From NCBI RefSeq assembly GCF_039534085.1, contig NZ_BAAAUT010000019.1, positions 1 through 64,000 on the forward strand: a stretch of DNA of 64,000 nt. Direction: 5' to 3'. Below, in pieces: positions 41,605 to 49,392 of the stretch (positions are counted from its first letter, which is position 1; each line of letters begins with the position of its first letter). This DNA is from Planomonospora_B alba. Its GTDB lineage: Bacteria > Actinomycetota > Actinomycetes > Streptosporangiales > Streptosporangiaceae. The notes beneath the pieces are model-generated. The model had not been told where the DNA came from. It did no database searches and worked only from the letters and a program-made list of their open reading frames with translations. Position numbers and translations under genes: made by a program.

Positions 41605-41641
41605 GGGAACGCCCCGGCCGGTGCGCCGGACGCGGAGACGC

Positions 41642-42403
41642 TCATGCGCGGGACCCGCCGGCCGGGGCGGCCCCCCACCGGACGTCCGGGAAGGGCTGTC
41701 CCGCCGACAGCCGTCCGACGAGGGCCCGCAGGGCCTCCTTCCCGCCGCCCGCCCCCGCCATGCGGCTCACCTGGCAGGCGGCCTCGGCGTACACCCGGGG
41801 ATCGGCCGACGCCGCGCGCAGCCAGTCGCCGAGGGTGGCCGGCAGGGGGCCGCGGGGGACGACCAGGCAGCGGTCGCCGGCCGGGGCGAGGTGGCGGGGA
41901 TCGTCGCTCACCAGGACGGCGAGGCCCTCGTCGAACCACTGCGGCACCTCCGCGCCGCCGAGGCGGGCGTGGAGCTCCACGTGGGTCAGCTCGTGCGAGG
42001 CGATCACGGGATCGACGCCGCGCGGAGACAGCATCACCGACCGGTTGAGCACGGCGATGCCGCGTTCGCGGCCGCCGCCGATCCTGCGGTAGCACTCGTC
42101 CGACAGGCACACGAGGACGTCCGGGGAGCTCTTCCGCCCCCCGAAGAAGTCACGCACCCGCTCGTCCGCCCGCTCGACGACCTCGATCACCTGCCGCCTC
42201 CGGGGCTGGGAGAGGCCGGGCTCGGCGTACACGCCGGGCCGGAGCCGCTCCAGGCCGTAGCAGCCGGGGCAGACGGTGGCGGCGACGGACGGGAAGACGA
42301 CCGCCGTCAGCGCCACGGCGGCGGCCAGGAGCGCAGCGGCGGCGGCCACGATCCACCACCGGCGGCTCCGGCGGCGGTTCTCCGTTCGCCGGGTCATGGG
42401 CAT
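41642..42403 (-). CDS. Membrane-anchored putative zinc metallopeptidase (HExxH)
   Basis: A 253-aa protein with a short cytoplasmic basic N-terminus and one membrane helix (residues about 15-38), then an outer domain. The zinc motif is ASHELTHVELHARLGG near residue 140. WFDEGLAVLVSDD follows about 20 residues later and could give the third ligand and gluzincin-type Glu. Two Cys (CPGCYG) lie just after the membrane helix. The closest general type is the collagenase/basic-secretory-protein-like peptidase family. The substrate is unknown. The ATG at 42403 or 42397 may be used. Confidence 0.75.
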   Translation of the reverse strand: MPMTRRTENRRRSRRWWIVAAAAALLAAAVALTAVVFPSVAATVCPGCYGLERLRPGVYAEPGLSQPRRRQVIEVVERADERVRDFFGGRKSSPDVLVCLSDECYRRIGGGRERGIAVLNRSVMLSPRGVDPVIASHELTHVELHARLGGAEVPQWFDEGLAVLVSDDPRHLAPAGDRCLVVPRGPLPATLGDWLRAASADPRVYAEAACQVSRMAGAGGGKEALRALVGRLSAGQPFPDVRWGAAPAGGSRA

Positions 42404-42657
42404 GCGGTTCCCCGGTGCGTCGGGCCGGGGAGGTCCGGCTGCGGGGACGGCCGCGCCGCCCGGGCTCCGGCCGGCGGTACGGGGGCGGCCGGCGCGAGGG
42501 ATGTCGTGAGCATGCACAGAACACTAGGAGACGCGCAGCGCCGGATCCGTCCCCCGAAAGTAGACGACGGCTGTTCACCGAAGTCGGCCGTGGGCGCGAC
42601 GAGCCGCGGCGAGTACCGCCGCCCGGCCCGCCACCTCGCGGCCCGGCCGAGGACACG

Positions 42658-43674
42658 TCAGGCATCGCGCCCCTGACGACGACCGGCGGCCTCCGGGACC
42701 GGCGCCTCTCCGCTCCGCCGGTCGGGCCGCCGGTCGGCGGCCCCGGCCTGCGCGACCTGCCCGCCCGGCTCGGCGAATACCTGCCAGGCCGCGGGGAGGA
42801 CCGTCCAGCTGCGGCGGGTGACGGGACCCGTCAGCTCGCCGTCGGCGTTCACCGGGACGGGGCCGCCCGAGACCGTCACCTCGCGGCCCCGGTCCATGAC
42901 CACCTCGCGCAGGCCGAGGTGGGTCCCCCGGCGCAGGCGCAGGGCGTAGGCGGCCCTGGCCAGCGGCCCGGTCGTCGCGGCGACCACGACGTCCACCATG
43001 CCGTCGTCCGGCCGGGCGCGCGGGGTCAGCGGCGTGCCGCCGCCGATCGTGACGCCGTTGCCGACGGCCGCCATGAGGACCCGGCGACCGCGGGCCAGCG
43101 GCCGCCCGTCCACCGTCACCCGCAGCCGCCAGCCGCGGCTGCGCACCCCCGCGAGCAGCCCGCCCAGCGGGTAGGCCAGCCGTCCCAGCAGCGGTTTGAG
43201 CGGCGCGGCCCGCTCCGAGGCCTCCGCGCCGGCGCCGAGGTGGACGGCGTTGACCACGATCCCGCCGTCGTCGTCCACCAGCAGGTCCATCGGCCTGCGG
43301 TGCCCGGCCAGCACCACGCGGGCGGCCCGCTCCGGGTCGAGCGGGAGGCCGAGGGCGCGGGCGAAGTCGTTGCCGGTGCCCAGCGGGACGAGGCCCACCG
43401 CGCGCTCGCCGAGCTCGCCGCGGCGGTGCAGCGCGGCGACGACCACGTGGAGCGAGCCGTCGCCGCCGAGCACGACCACGTCGCGGCCGGGGCAGGCGTC
43501 CAGCGCCCGGTCCAGCCGCCGGTCCGGCTCCTCGGCCCCGTCCCCCCGGTCGGCGCCCGTGCTGCTCACCTCGGCCACGTCGGCGCCCTCGCACAGCGTG
43601 CCGAGCGCCGCCTCGACGGCCTCCTCCTGCGCGCCGCCCGCCCCCCGGTTGCAGATCGCCAGCAGCCCGGCCAT
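42658..43674 (-). CDS. Diacylglycerol kinase-family lipid kinase
   Basis: A 338-aa enzyme of the DagK/YegS/sphingosine kinase fold. The nucleotide motif is VVLGGDGSLHVVVAAL near residue 70, followed by LGTGNDFARALGL near residue 100. The C-terminal half has the beta-sandwich motifs ending in PVPVNADGEL. It should phosphorylate diacylglycerol or a related lipid using ATP. It lies 254 bases upstream of the metallopeptidase-like gene on the same strand; that interval holds no evident gene. Confidence 0.92.
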   Translation of the reverse strand: MAGLLAICNRGAGGAQEEAVEAALGTLCEGADVAEVSSTGADRGDGAEEPDRRLDRALDACPGRDVVVLGGDGSLHVVVAALHRRGELGERAVGLVPLGTGNDFARALGLPLDPERAARVVLAGHRRPMDLLVDDDGGIVVNAVHLGAGAEASERAAPLKPLLGRLAYPLGGLLAGVRSRGWRLRVTVDGRPLARGRRVLMAAVGNGVTIGGGTPLTPRARPDDGMVDVVVAATTGPLARAAYALRLRRGTHLGLREVVMDRGREVTVSGGPVPVNADGELTGPVTRRSWTVLPAAWQVFAEPGGQVAQAGAADRRPDRRSGEAPVPEAAGRRQGRDA

Positions 43675-43786
43675 GCCCGTCCTCCCCGCGCCGTCGTCGG
43701 CCGTCCGTCCGGCCGGGTCCTCCGCCCGGGCCGTCCGGGGTCCTCTGCCCTCAGGGAACCCGTCCAGGCGTGCCGGTGGGACGGAT

Positions 43787-44446
43787 TCAGGCGGGCGCGC
43801 CGGCGTCGACGCGGTAGAGCGCGCCGAGGAGCGGCCAGGTCAGGGCGGCCATCTCGGCCGGTGAGCACGGGCAGCCGCGCTGGAGCCAGTCCGAGGCCAC
43901 GCCGATGAGCGCTCCGGCGGTGAACGCCGCGGGGACGTCGTGCGGCGTGCCGTACGGGACACCCTGCGGCGGGCCGGCGCGCTCTGGGAGGCCGCCGAGG
44001 TCGCCGAGGTCGCCCGAGGCCCGGCGCACGCGGTCGTAGACGCCCTCGGTGACGCGGCGGCGGATGTGGTCGGCGAGCCGCGCGCTGCCCTGCGGCCCCA
44101 GCAGGGCCCGGTAGAGACCGGCGTGCTCGGCGAGGCTGGCGAAGAACGCCTCCAGCGACCGGGCCGCGTCCCTGGCCGGGTCCGCCGAGCCGGGGCCGGG
44201 AGAGGGCAGGGACCCGATCAGCTCGTCGATCATCGCGGTGCAGGCGGCCTCGGCCAGCTCGTGGACGTCCCGGTAGTGGTCGTAGAAGGTCGAGCGGCTC
44301 ACTCCGGCGCGCTCGGCGACGTCGGCGACGCTGATCCTGGACAGGTCCCGCTCGGCGACGAGCCGGATCAGCGCGCCCGCCAGGGCCGCGCGGGTGCGGC
44401 GCACCCTCCGGTCCCCCGCGGGGGCGCCGCCTCTGCTCGTGACCAC
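43787..44446 (-). CDS. TetR-family regulator divergent from P450
   Basis: A 219-aa TetR-type regulator. The helix-turn-helix is ISVADVAERAGVSRSTFYDHYRDVHEL near residues 38-65. The C-terminal domain resembles the TetR_C subfamily (AFFASLAEHAGLYRALLG). The start is a GTG at 44446. It is divergent from the cytochrome P450/ferredoxin operon, with an inverted repeat between them, so it most likely represses that operon and itself. Confidence 0.92.
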   Translation of the reverse strand: MVTSRGGAPAGDRRVRRTRAALAGALIRLVAERDLSRISVADVAERAGVSRSTFYDHYRDVHELAEAACTAMIDELIGSLPSPGPGSADPARDAARSLEAFFASLAEHAGLYRALLGPQGSARLADHIRRRVTEGVYDRVRRASGDLGDLGGLPERAGPPQGVPYGTPHDVPAAFTAGALIGVASDWLQRGCPCSPAEMAALTWPLLGALYRVDAGAPA

Positions 44447-44484
44447 GCCCCGCAGTTTACCTTCGAACTACAGGTGCAGGATTT

Positions 44485-44498
44485 CCTACATGTGTAGG
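44485..44498. promoter_or_regulatory. Operator candidate between tetR and P450
   Basis: The inverted repeat CCTACA-TG-TGTAGG lies 38 bases upstream of the TetR start and 80 bases upstream of the P450 start. A related half-site, ACTACAGGTG, is at about 44467. Both fit a TetR operator overlapping the divergent promoters. Confidence 0.55.
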
Positions 44499-44578
44499 CT
44501 TCCAGGCAGGGTGTGACCACCGAAGGGAGCACGACGTATGCGGGCACGTGCGGGCCGGGGCGCCGCCGGAGGTAACCG

Positions 44579-45790
44579 ATGACCGTCAACGAGCAGATCC
44601 TGGACTACCCGATCCCCAGCGACTCGGCGCTGGAGCCGCCGCCGGAGTGGGCCGAGCTGCGCGGCGCGTGCCCGGTGGCCTCCGTGAGGCTGCCCAGCGG
44701 CGACCGGGCGACGCTGCTGACCCGCTACGCGGACGTCAAGCAGGTGCTCGCCGACCCGCGCTTCACCCGCCTGCTCAACGCCCCCGACGCGGCCCGGCTC
44801 TCGGCGGAGGGCGGCGGGGTGTTCAACAGCGAGATGGCGCAGATCGTCCCCGACGGAGGCGAGGGGCACCAGCACTGGCGGCGCCTGGTCGGCAGGTGGT
44901 TCACCGCCAAGCGCATGTCCGCGCTGCGGCCCGCGATGACGGAGATCGCCGAGCGGCTCGTCGACGACATGGTCGAGCGCGGCGCGCCGGGCGACCTCAG
45001 GGCGGATCTGGGCTTCCCGCTGCCGGTGTACGTCATCTGCGACATGCTCGGCGTGCCGGCCGCCGACCGCGACCGGTTCGCCTACTGGTCCGACACGCTG
45101 CTCAACCTCACCCGCTACGGCAAGGCCGAGACCGACGCCGCCCAGGCGGAGTTCGTCGACTACATGTCGGGCCACGTCGCCGCCAAGCGCGCCGCGCCGG
45201 GCGAGGACCTGCTGAGCGAGCTGATCGCGGTCGGCGGCCCCGAGGGCGGCGGGCTGTCCGACGTGCAGATCATGGTCACCGGCATGGGGCTGCTGGTCGC
45301 CGGGCACGAGACCACCGCGAACATGATCGGCAAGATGGTCTCCATGCTGCTGGCCGACCGCAGCCGCTGGGAGCGGCTGCTGGCCGAACCGTCGCTGGTG
45401 CGCACGGCGGTGGAGGAGTCGCTGCGCCTCGACGCCAACGCCGGTTTCGGCCTGCCGCGCTACCTGAGCGAGGAGATCGAGGTCAGCGGCACGGTCCTGC
45501 CTCGCGGCACCACCGTGATCTGCAGCATGGCCGCGGCCAACCGCGACGAGAGCGCCTTCGCGGCCGCGGCCGAGATGGACCTGGGCCGCAGCCCGAACCC
45601 GCACCTGGCCTTCGGCTCCGGCGCCCACTCCTGCCTGGGGCAGGCGCTGGCCCGCACCGAGCTGCAAGTCGTGCTCGAGGTGCTGCTGCGCAGGCTCCCC
45701 TCCCTGGAGCTGGCCGTCCCGGTCGAGGAGCTGGAGCGCGTGGAAGGACTGGCCGTCGGCGGCCTGCGCGCGGTCCCGGTCCGCTGGTGA
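44579..45790 (+). CDS. Cytochrome P450 (bacterial CYP105/107-like)
   Basis: A soluble bacterial P450 of 403 aa. The oxygen-activation I-helix motif is LLVAGHETTAN, the K-helix ExxR is VEESLR, and the heme-binding loop is FGSGAHSCLGQALA with the axial Cys at about 352. The ATG at 44579 has GGAGGT upstream. The ferredoxin gene follows 43 bases later and is the likely electron donor. The substrate is unknown; xenobiotic or secondary metabolite hydroxylation is typical. Regulation is probably by the divergent TetR. Confidence 0.96.
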   Translation: MTVNEQILDYPIPSDSALEPPPEWAELRGACPVASVRLPSGDRATLLTRYADVKQVLADPRFTRLLNAPDAARLSAEGGGVFNSEMAQIVPDGGEGHQHWRRLVGRWFTAKRMSALRPAMTEIAERLVDDMVERGAPGDLRADLGFPLPVYVICDMLGVPAADRDRFAYWSDTLLNLTRYGKAETDAAQAEFVDYMSGHVAAKRAAPGEDLLSELIAVGGPEGGGLSDVQIMVTGMGLLVAGHETTANMIGKMVSMLLADRSRWERLLAEPSLVRTAVEESLRLDANAGFGLPRYLSEEIEVSGTVLPRGTTVICSMAAANRDESAFAAAAEMDLGRSPNPHLAFGSGAHSCLGQALARTELQVVLEVLLRRLPSLELAVPVEELERVEGLAVGGLRAVPVRW

Positions 45791-45833
45791 CCCGCGCCCG
45801 CCCCGCCCGGCCGGCGGAGGGGAGGAGCCGCGG

Positions 45834-46034
45834 ATGAAGGTCACCGTGGACGAAGCCAGGTGCTGCGGCGCCGGTCAGTGCGTACTGATCGCCCCGGAGG
45901 TGTTCGACCAGCGCGAGGAGGACGGCGTCGTCGTCCTCCTCGATCCCGAGCCCGGCGCGGACCTGCACGCGGCCGTCCGCGAGGCCGCCGCCGTCTGCCC
46001 CGCCGCCGCCATCGGGCTGAGCGGGCAGGGGTGA
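45834..46034 (+). CDS. 3Fe-4S type ferredoxin partner of the P450
   Basis: A 66-aa ferredoxin. Cys positions follow the pattern CCGAGQCVLIAPEVF and AAVCPAAAI, as in P450-partner [3Fe-4S] ferredoxins of actinomycetes, where the cluster uses three Cys. It would pass electrons from a reductase encoded elsewhere to the P450. The ATG at 45834 has GGAGGGGAGGAG upstream. Confidence 0.94.
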   Translation: MKVTVDEARCCGAGQCVLIAPEVFDQREEDGVVVLLDPEPGADLHAAVREAAAVCPAAAIGLSGQG

Positions 46035-46049
46035 GCCCCGCGCCCGGCG

Positions 46050-46253
46050 CGGTCCCGAGCCGTCCGAGGTTCGGATCGTGCGGTCGGGGCGAGGAGCTTC
46101 AGCCGCATGATCGGACCTCGGAGGCAGAGCCAGGCCCGGCGGCGGCCTCAGCCTCGGCGACGCTGCGGCCGGGTCGGTGCCGAACGGGCGCGAGCAGAAG
46201 GTGATCGAGCCTTCCAGATCGGCGACGCGCAGGGCGAGCCGGATCCGGGAGAT
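46050..46253 (-). pseudogene. Remnant of an arsI/cadI-like (VOC fold) gene
   Basis: The minus strand encodes SRIRLALRVADLEGSITF and SRPFGTDPA, matching the N-terminus of ArsI/CadI proteins (C-As lyase or cadmium-induced protein). A later block (MRLKLLAP) corresponds to the next conserved strand but in another frame. The start codon position carries ATC in place of ATG, with an AGGGGA ribosome-binding site still at the correct distance. The rest of the roughly 150-aa protein is missing. It is divergent from arsR, the natural arrangement for a regulated arsenic gene. Confidence 0.65.
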
Positions 46254-46276
46254 GACGGTTCCCCTCGCGCAACAGG

Positions 46277-46332
46277 TTGTATCGACGGATGCCGATGCAA
46301 GGAGGTTGGCGCTTTGAATAGACAGATGTCAA
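46277..46332. promoter_or_regulatory. arsR control region with two inverted repeats
   Basis: An imperfect repeat TTGTATCGAC-GGAT-GCCGATGCAA (8 of 10 arm positions pair) lies at 46277-46300. A second element with TTGA and TCAA ends spans 46314-46332, immediately upstream of the arsR start. The second is the better operator candidate because of its position. A GGAGG occurs between them at 46301. Confidence 0.5.
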
Positions 46333-46341
46333 CATAGAGGT

Positions 46342-46833
46342 ATGCCGAAGCAAAAGCCGCCGGTCCTCGACCTCGCCGCCGCGTGCTGCGCGCCGATGGC
46401 CAGCGAGCCGCTCGGCGAGGCCGACGCGGCCGACCTGGCGCGCATGTTCAAGGCACTGGGCGATCCGGTCCGGCTGCGGCTGCTGTCACTGATCGCCTCC
46501 CACCCCGGCGGCGAGGCCTGCGTGTGCGACCTGACCGGCCCGTTCGGCGTCTCCCAGCCCACCATCTCCCACCACCTGAAGGTGCTGCGCGAGGCGGGCC
46601 TGGTCGGTTCCGAGCGGCGCGGCACCTGGGTGCACTACTGGGTGGTGCCCGCCGCGCTGGCCCGCCTGTCGGCCCTGCTGCGGATTCCCGCCGCGGCGCA
46701 GGCCGGCATCGGCGTCTCCGCCGAGCCGCCCAAGGTGCTCACCGTCGACGCCGTACGCCCGGTCCGCGACGCGGTCGAAACCCCCGTCCGCGCGCTCGTC
46801 GCCGGCCTGCCGCCCGATGCGGAGCGGCGATGA
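46342..46833 (+). CDS. arsR: ArsR-family arsenic-responsive repressor
   Basis: A 163-aa winged-helix repressor. The HTH is FGVSQPTISHHLKVLREAGLVGSERRG and the wing follows. Metal-binding candidates are CysCys in ACCAP near residue 14-15 and Cys in EACVCDL, the arrangement seen in the As(III)-sensing actinobacterial ArsR of Corynebacterium. The C-terminal extension of about 45 residues is longer than in minimal ArsR proteins. The ATG at 46342 has GAGG unusually close. Its stop codon overlaps the acetyltransferase ATG. Confidence 0.9.
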   Translation: MPKQKPPVLDLAAACCAPMASEPLGEADAADLARMFKALGDPVRLRLLSLIASHPGGEACVCDLTGPFGVSQPTISHHLKVLREAGLVGSERRGTWVHYWVVPAALARLSALLRIPAAAQAGIGVSAEPPKVLTVDAVRPVRDAVETPVRALVAGLPPDAERR

Positions 46834-47333
46834 GTCCCGCCGCGCCGCGCATCACCGCCATGGGAGCCCGGCACGCCGAGCAGGTGCTGTCCGTCTACCG
46901 GCTGGGCATCGACGAGGGCCAGGCCACCTTCGAGACCGCCGCCCCGACCTGGGAGCGGTTCGACGCGGCCAAGCTGCCCGGCCACCGGTACGTGGCCCTG
47001 GACGCCGACGGCCGCGTGCTGGGCTGGGTCGCGGCGGCGGCCGTGTCCGACCGGTGTGCCTACGCCGGGGTGGTCGAGCACTCGGTCTACGTCCACCCCG
47101 ACGCCCGGGGCCGGGGAGTCGGCCGTGCGCTGCTGGCGGCGCTGATCGCCTCGACCGAGGCCGCGGGCATCTGGACGATCCAGGCAGGGATCTTCCCGGA
47201 GAACACGGCCAGTCTCGCCCTGCACGCCCGCGCCGGGTTCCGCGTCGTCGGGATCCGCGAGCGCATCGGGCGCCACCACGGCGTCTGGCGCGACGTGGTG
47301 GCGGTCGAACGGCGCAGCCCGGTGATCGGCTGA
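46830..47333 (+). CDS. GNAT acetyltransferase, phosphinothricin/arsinothricin N-acetyltransferase type (ArsN1-like)
   Basis: A 167-aa GNAT of the PAT/Bar group. It has VYRLGIDEGQATFETAAPTWERF at the substrate side, the acetyl-CoA loop DARGRGVGRALLAALI and the family ending of HARAGFRVVGIRERIGRHHGVWRDVV. Coupled to arsR through an ATGA overlap, it fits ArsN1, which acetylates the arsenical antibiotic arsinothricin. Phosphinothricin remains an alternative substrate. It is the only intact enzyme left of this arsenic locus. Confidence 0.88.
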   Translation: MSPAAPRITAMGARHAEQVLSVYRLGIDEGQATFETAAPTWERFDAAKLPGHRYVALDADGRVLGWVAAAAVSDRCAYAGVVEHSVYVHPDARGRGVGRALLAALIASTEAAGIWTIQAGIFPENTASLALHARAGFRVVGIRERIGRHHGVWRDVVAVERRSPVIG

Positions 47334-47335
47334 GT

Positions 47336-47966
47336 TCCCCTTCCGCTCCCCCGCCGCAGGAGGGCGACCGCAGCGCCGGGCCGTCGGCGCACAGCCGTAC
47401 CCGGTGGTCGCCGATCCGTTCCTCGCGCACCCTGTCCGGGCCGAGGCCGAAGTCCGGCACGGTGCGGTCCACCAACTGCTCGCGGGGCAGCCCCGCCTGC
47501 TCTGCCACCGCGTCCAGGGCGTGCGCCACGTTCTTCTGTACGGACCGCGCGCGGACCTTGCGCACCGCCTCGGCGGGGCCGTGCTCGGCCAGCTCGACCA
47601 GCAGCTCCTCCGACCGCCGGGCGAGCGCCTCCCCGACCCGCCTGACCCGTTCCGCCCGGACCGGGGTCCGGGCGTGGTCGCGCCGGTCCGGCTCCCTCAG
47701 CCATCCCAGGATCTCGCGGCGTTCCTGGAAGCCGAAGCGGCGGGCCGCGGCGAACGGGATCCGGAAGATCTCCTCGTAACGGGTGTGCCCGCAGGTGGCC
47801 ATCTCGACCGCCCGGCGCGCGAGGATCCGCGCGTCTCCGGAGGTCCAGGGATGTCGCGCTCGGTCACCGAGCGGACCAGCCGCAGCACCCGCTCGTCGTG
47901 TTCGTCCCCTCCCTCCGGGCCCAGGCTCAGCTTCAGCTGCGCCCAGTGACCGTACGAGACGGGCGC
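47336..47966 (-). pseudogene. Fragment of a DUF4132-domain protein
   Basis: The minus strand preserves a block such as ARILARRAVEMATCGHTRYEEIF and FGFQERREILGWL, found in large DUF4132 proteins. It ends abruptly next to the acetyltransferase gene without a proper C-terminus. Upstream, SYGHWAQLKLSLG and ERVLRLVRSVTERDIP are in a different frame; one missing C in the GGG run at 47848-47850 (plus strand) accounts for the shift. The N-terminus is also absent. It is a broken internal piece of about 200 codons. Confidence 0.65.
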
Positions 47967-48857
47967 CTAGCGCTCCGGGCGCACGCCCAGGGCCGGGGCC
48001 AGCTCCGTCAGCTGGGCCACGCCCGTGTCCAGGTCCGGCGGGAGGGGCTGGAGGGCGACGTGGTCGGCCCCGGCGTCCAGGTGCTCGCGCACCCGCGCCG
48101 CGACGGCGTCCGCGTCGCCCCAGGCGACGATCGCGTCCACCAGCCGGTCGCTCCCCCCGCCGGCGAGATCGTCGTCGCCGAAACCGAGGTGCCGCAGGTT
48201 GTTGGCGTAGTTCGGCAGGCGGAGGTAGCCCTCCATGTGCTCCCGCGCCACCTGCCGGGCCCGCCCCGGGTCGCTCTCCAGCACGAACGCCTGCTCCGGC
48301 GCGAGGATCCGGTCCGGGCCGAGGATCTCGCGCGCGGCGGCGGTGTGCTCCGGCGGCACGAAGTAGGGGTGGGCGCCGTCGGCCCTGTCGCGGGCGAGCT
48401 CCAGCATCCGGGGGCGCAGCGCGGCCAGCAGCCGGGGCGGGGCCGGGTCCACGGGGAACAGGTCGGCTGCGGAGCGGTCCATCGCGTCGAGGTAGGCGCT
48501 CATCGCCGCGAGGGGGCGCGTGTAGTCGTGGCCGCGCCGCTCGACCAGCGGGGCGTGGCTGACGCCGACACCCAGGGCGAACCGCCCGGGGTAGGCCTCG
48601 CCGAGCGCCGCCGCGCCGGCCGCCATCGCGGTCGCGTCGCGCGCCCAGATGTTGGCGATCCCGCTGCCGACCGCGATCCGCTCCGTGGCCGCCAGCAGGA
48701 CGGCTCCGGCGGTGAACGCCTCCCTCGTCCCGGGGGCCTCGCCGTACCAGAGGGCGCCGTAGCCGAGCGCCTCGATCTCCGCCGCCGCCCGCCGTACGGC
48801 CTGCGCCGGAGCCCTCCCCAGCAGCGGGTGCCACACGCCGATCCGACCGATGCCCAT
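47967..48857 (-). CDS. LLM-class F420-dependent oxidoreductase
   Basis: A 296-aa luciferase-like TIM-barrel flavin/F420 enzyme. Landmarks are RIGVWHPLLG at the start, GYGALWYGEAPGTREAF, then IAVGSGIANIWARDATAMAAGA and GRFALGVGVSHAPLVERRGHDY, the cofactor region. The layout matches actinobacterial F420-dependent proteins of the TIGR03620-like type. The ATG at 48857 has GGAGACGG upstream. It is divergent from a small HTH regulator 40 bases away and is probably under that regulator's control. Confidence 0.92.
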   Translation of the reverse strand: MGIGRIGVWHPLLGRAPAQAVRRAAAEIEALGYGALWYGEAPGTREAFTAGAVLLAATERIAVGSGIANIWARDATAMAAGAAALGEAYPGRFALGVGVSHAPLVERRGHDYTRPLAAMSAYLDAMDRSAADLFPVDPAPPRLLAALRPRMLELARDRADGAHPYFVPPEHTAAAREILGPDRILAPEQAFVLESDPGRARQVAREHMEGYLRLPNYANNLRHLGFGDDDLAGGGSDRLVDAIVAWGDADAVAARVREHLDAGADHVALQPLPPDLDTGVAQLTELAPALGVRPER

Positions 48858-48884
48858 GCCCGTCTCCGATCCGGTCACCGTAAA

Positions 48885-48933
48885 CTGTTCGATCACGATG
48901 GAACAGTACACGACGGTTCGACGATCATCGAAC
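48885..48933. promoter_or_regulatory. Two inverted repeats at the LLM / HTH divergent start
   Basis: Repeat one is CTGTTC-10-GAACAG (48885-48906) and overlaps the regulator's start codon. Repeat two is GTTCGA-CGATCA-TCGAAC (48916-48933), inside the first codons of the regulator. They share the GTTC/GAAC half-site. This fits autoregulation plus control of the LLM gene. Confidence 0.6.
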
Positions 48934-49296
48934 ATTTCCCGCGCTCCGGCGCACGTGCCCCCCTCGGAGGTGGCGCTGCAGACCGCGCTGGAGGCCCTGG
49001 CCGATCCGGTCCGCCGCCTGATCGTGCGCGAGCTGGCCGGCTCCCCCGACTGGACGCGCGCCTGCGGCGCCTTCGGCCACCTGCCCGTGGCCAAGTCCAC
49101 TCTGAGCCACCACTTCGCCGTCCTGCGCAACGCCGGCCTGCTCGAACAGCGCGACGAGGGCGCCCGCCGCCTCAACCGCCTGCGCCGCGACGAGTTCGAG
49201 GCCCGCTTCCCCGGTCTGCTCCCCCTCGTCCTCGCCGAGGCGGACCGGACCGGGCCCGGGGGGAGGCCGGGGGGCACGGCGGGCGCGGGGGCGTGA
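48898..49296 (+). CDS. ArsR-like winged-helix regulator
   Basis: A 132-aa HTH protein with ALADPVRRLIVRELAG and the recognition helix region PVAKSTLSHHFAVLRNAGLLEQRDEGARRLNRLRRDEFEARFPG. No metal-binding Cys pattern is present (the single Cys is in RACGAFGH), so it probably senses an organic ligand. The ATG at 48898 lacks a clear ribosome-binding site and could be a leaderless start. It is divergent from the F420 oxidoreductase gene. Confidence 0.88.
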   Translation: MEQYTTVRRSSNISRAPAHVPPSEVALQTALEALADPVRRLIVRELAGSPDWTRACGAFGHLPVAKSTLSHHFAVLRNAGLLEQRDEGARRLNRLRRDEFEARFPGLLPLVLAEADRTGPGGRPGGTAGAGA

Positions 49297-49392
49297 CCGC
49301 CGCCGCGGCCCGGGGATGATCCTCCGGATTAGACGGAAATGCCTTTTGACGGGTATGTGAGCGTTGTCGCTGACGATTTCAAGGAGACGCCG

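Noticed and set aside
44579..46034. P450 and ferredoxin as tailoring enzymes for the NRPS product
   Set aside because: They lie 11 kb away behind strong terminators and many unrelated genes, with their own TetR regulator. Nothing in the sequence links them.
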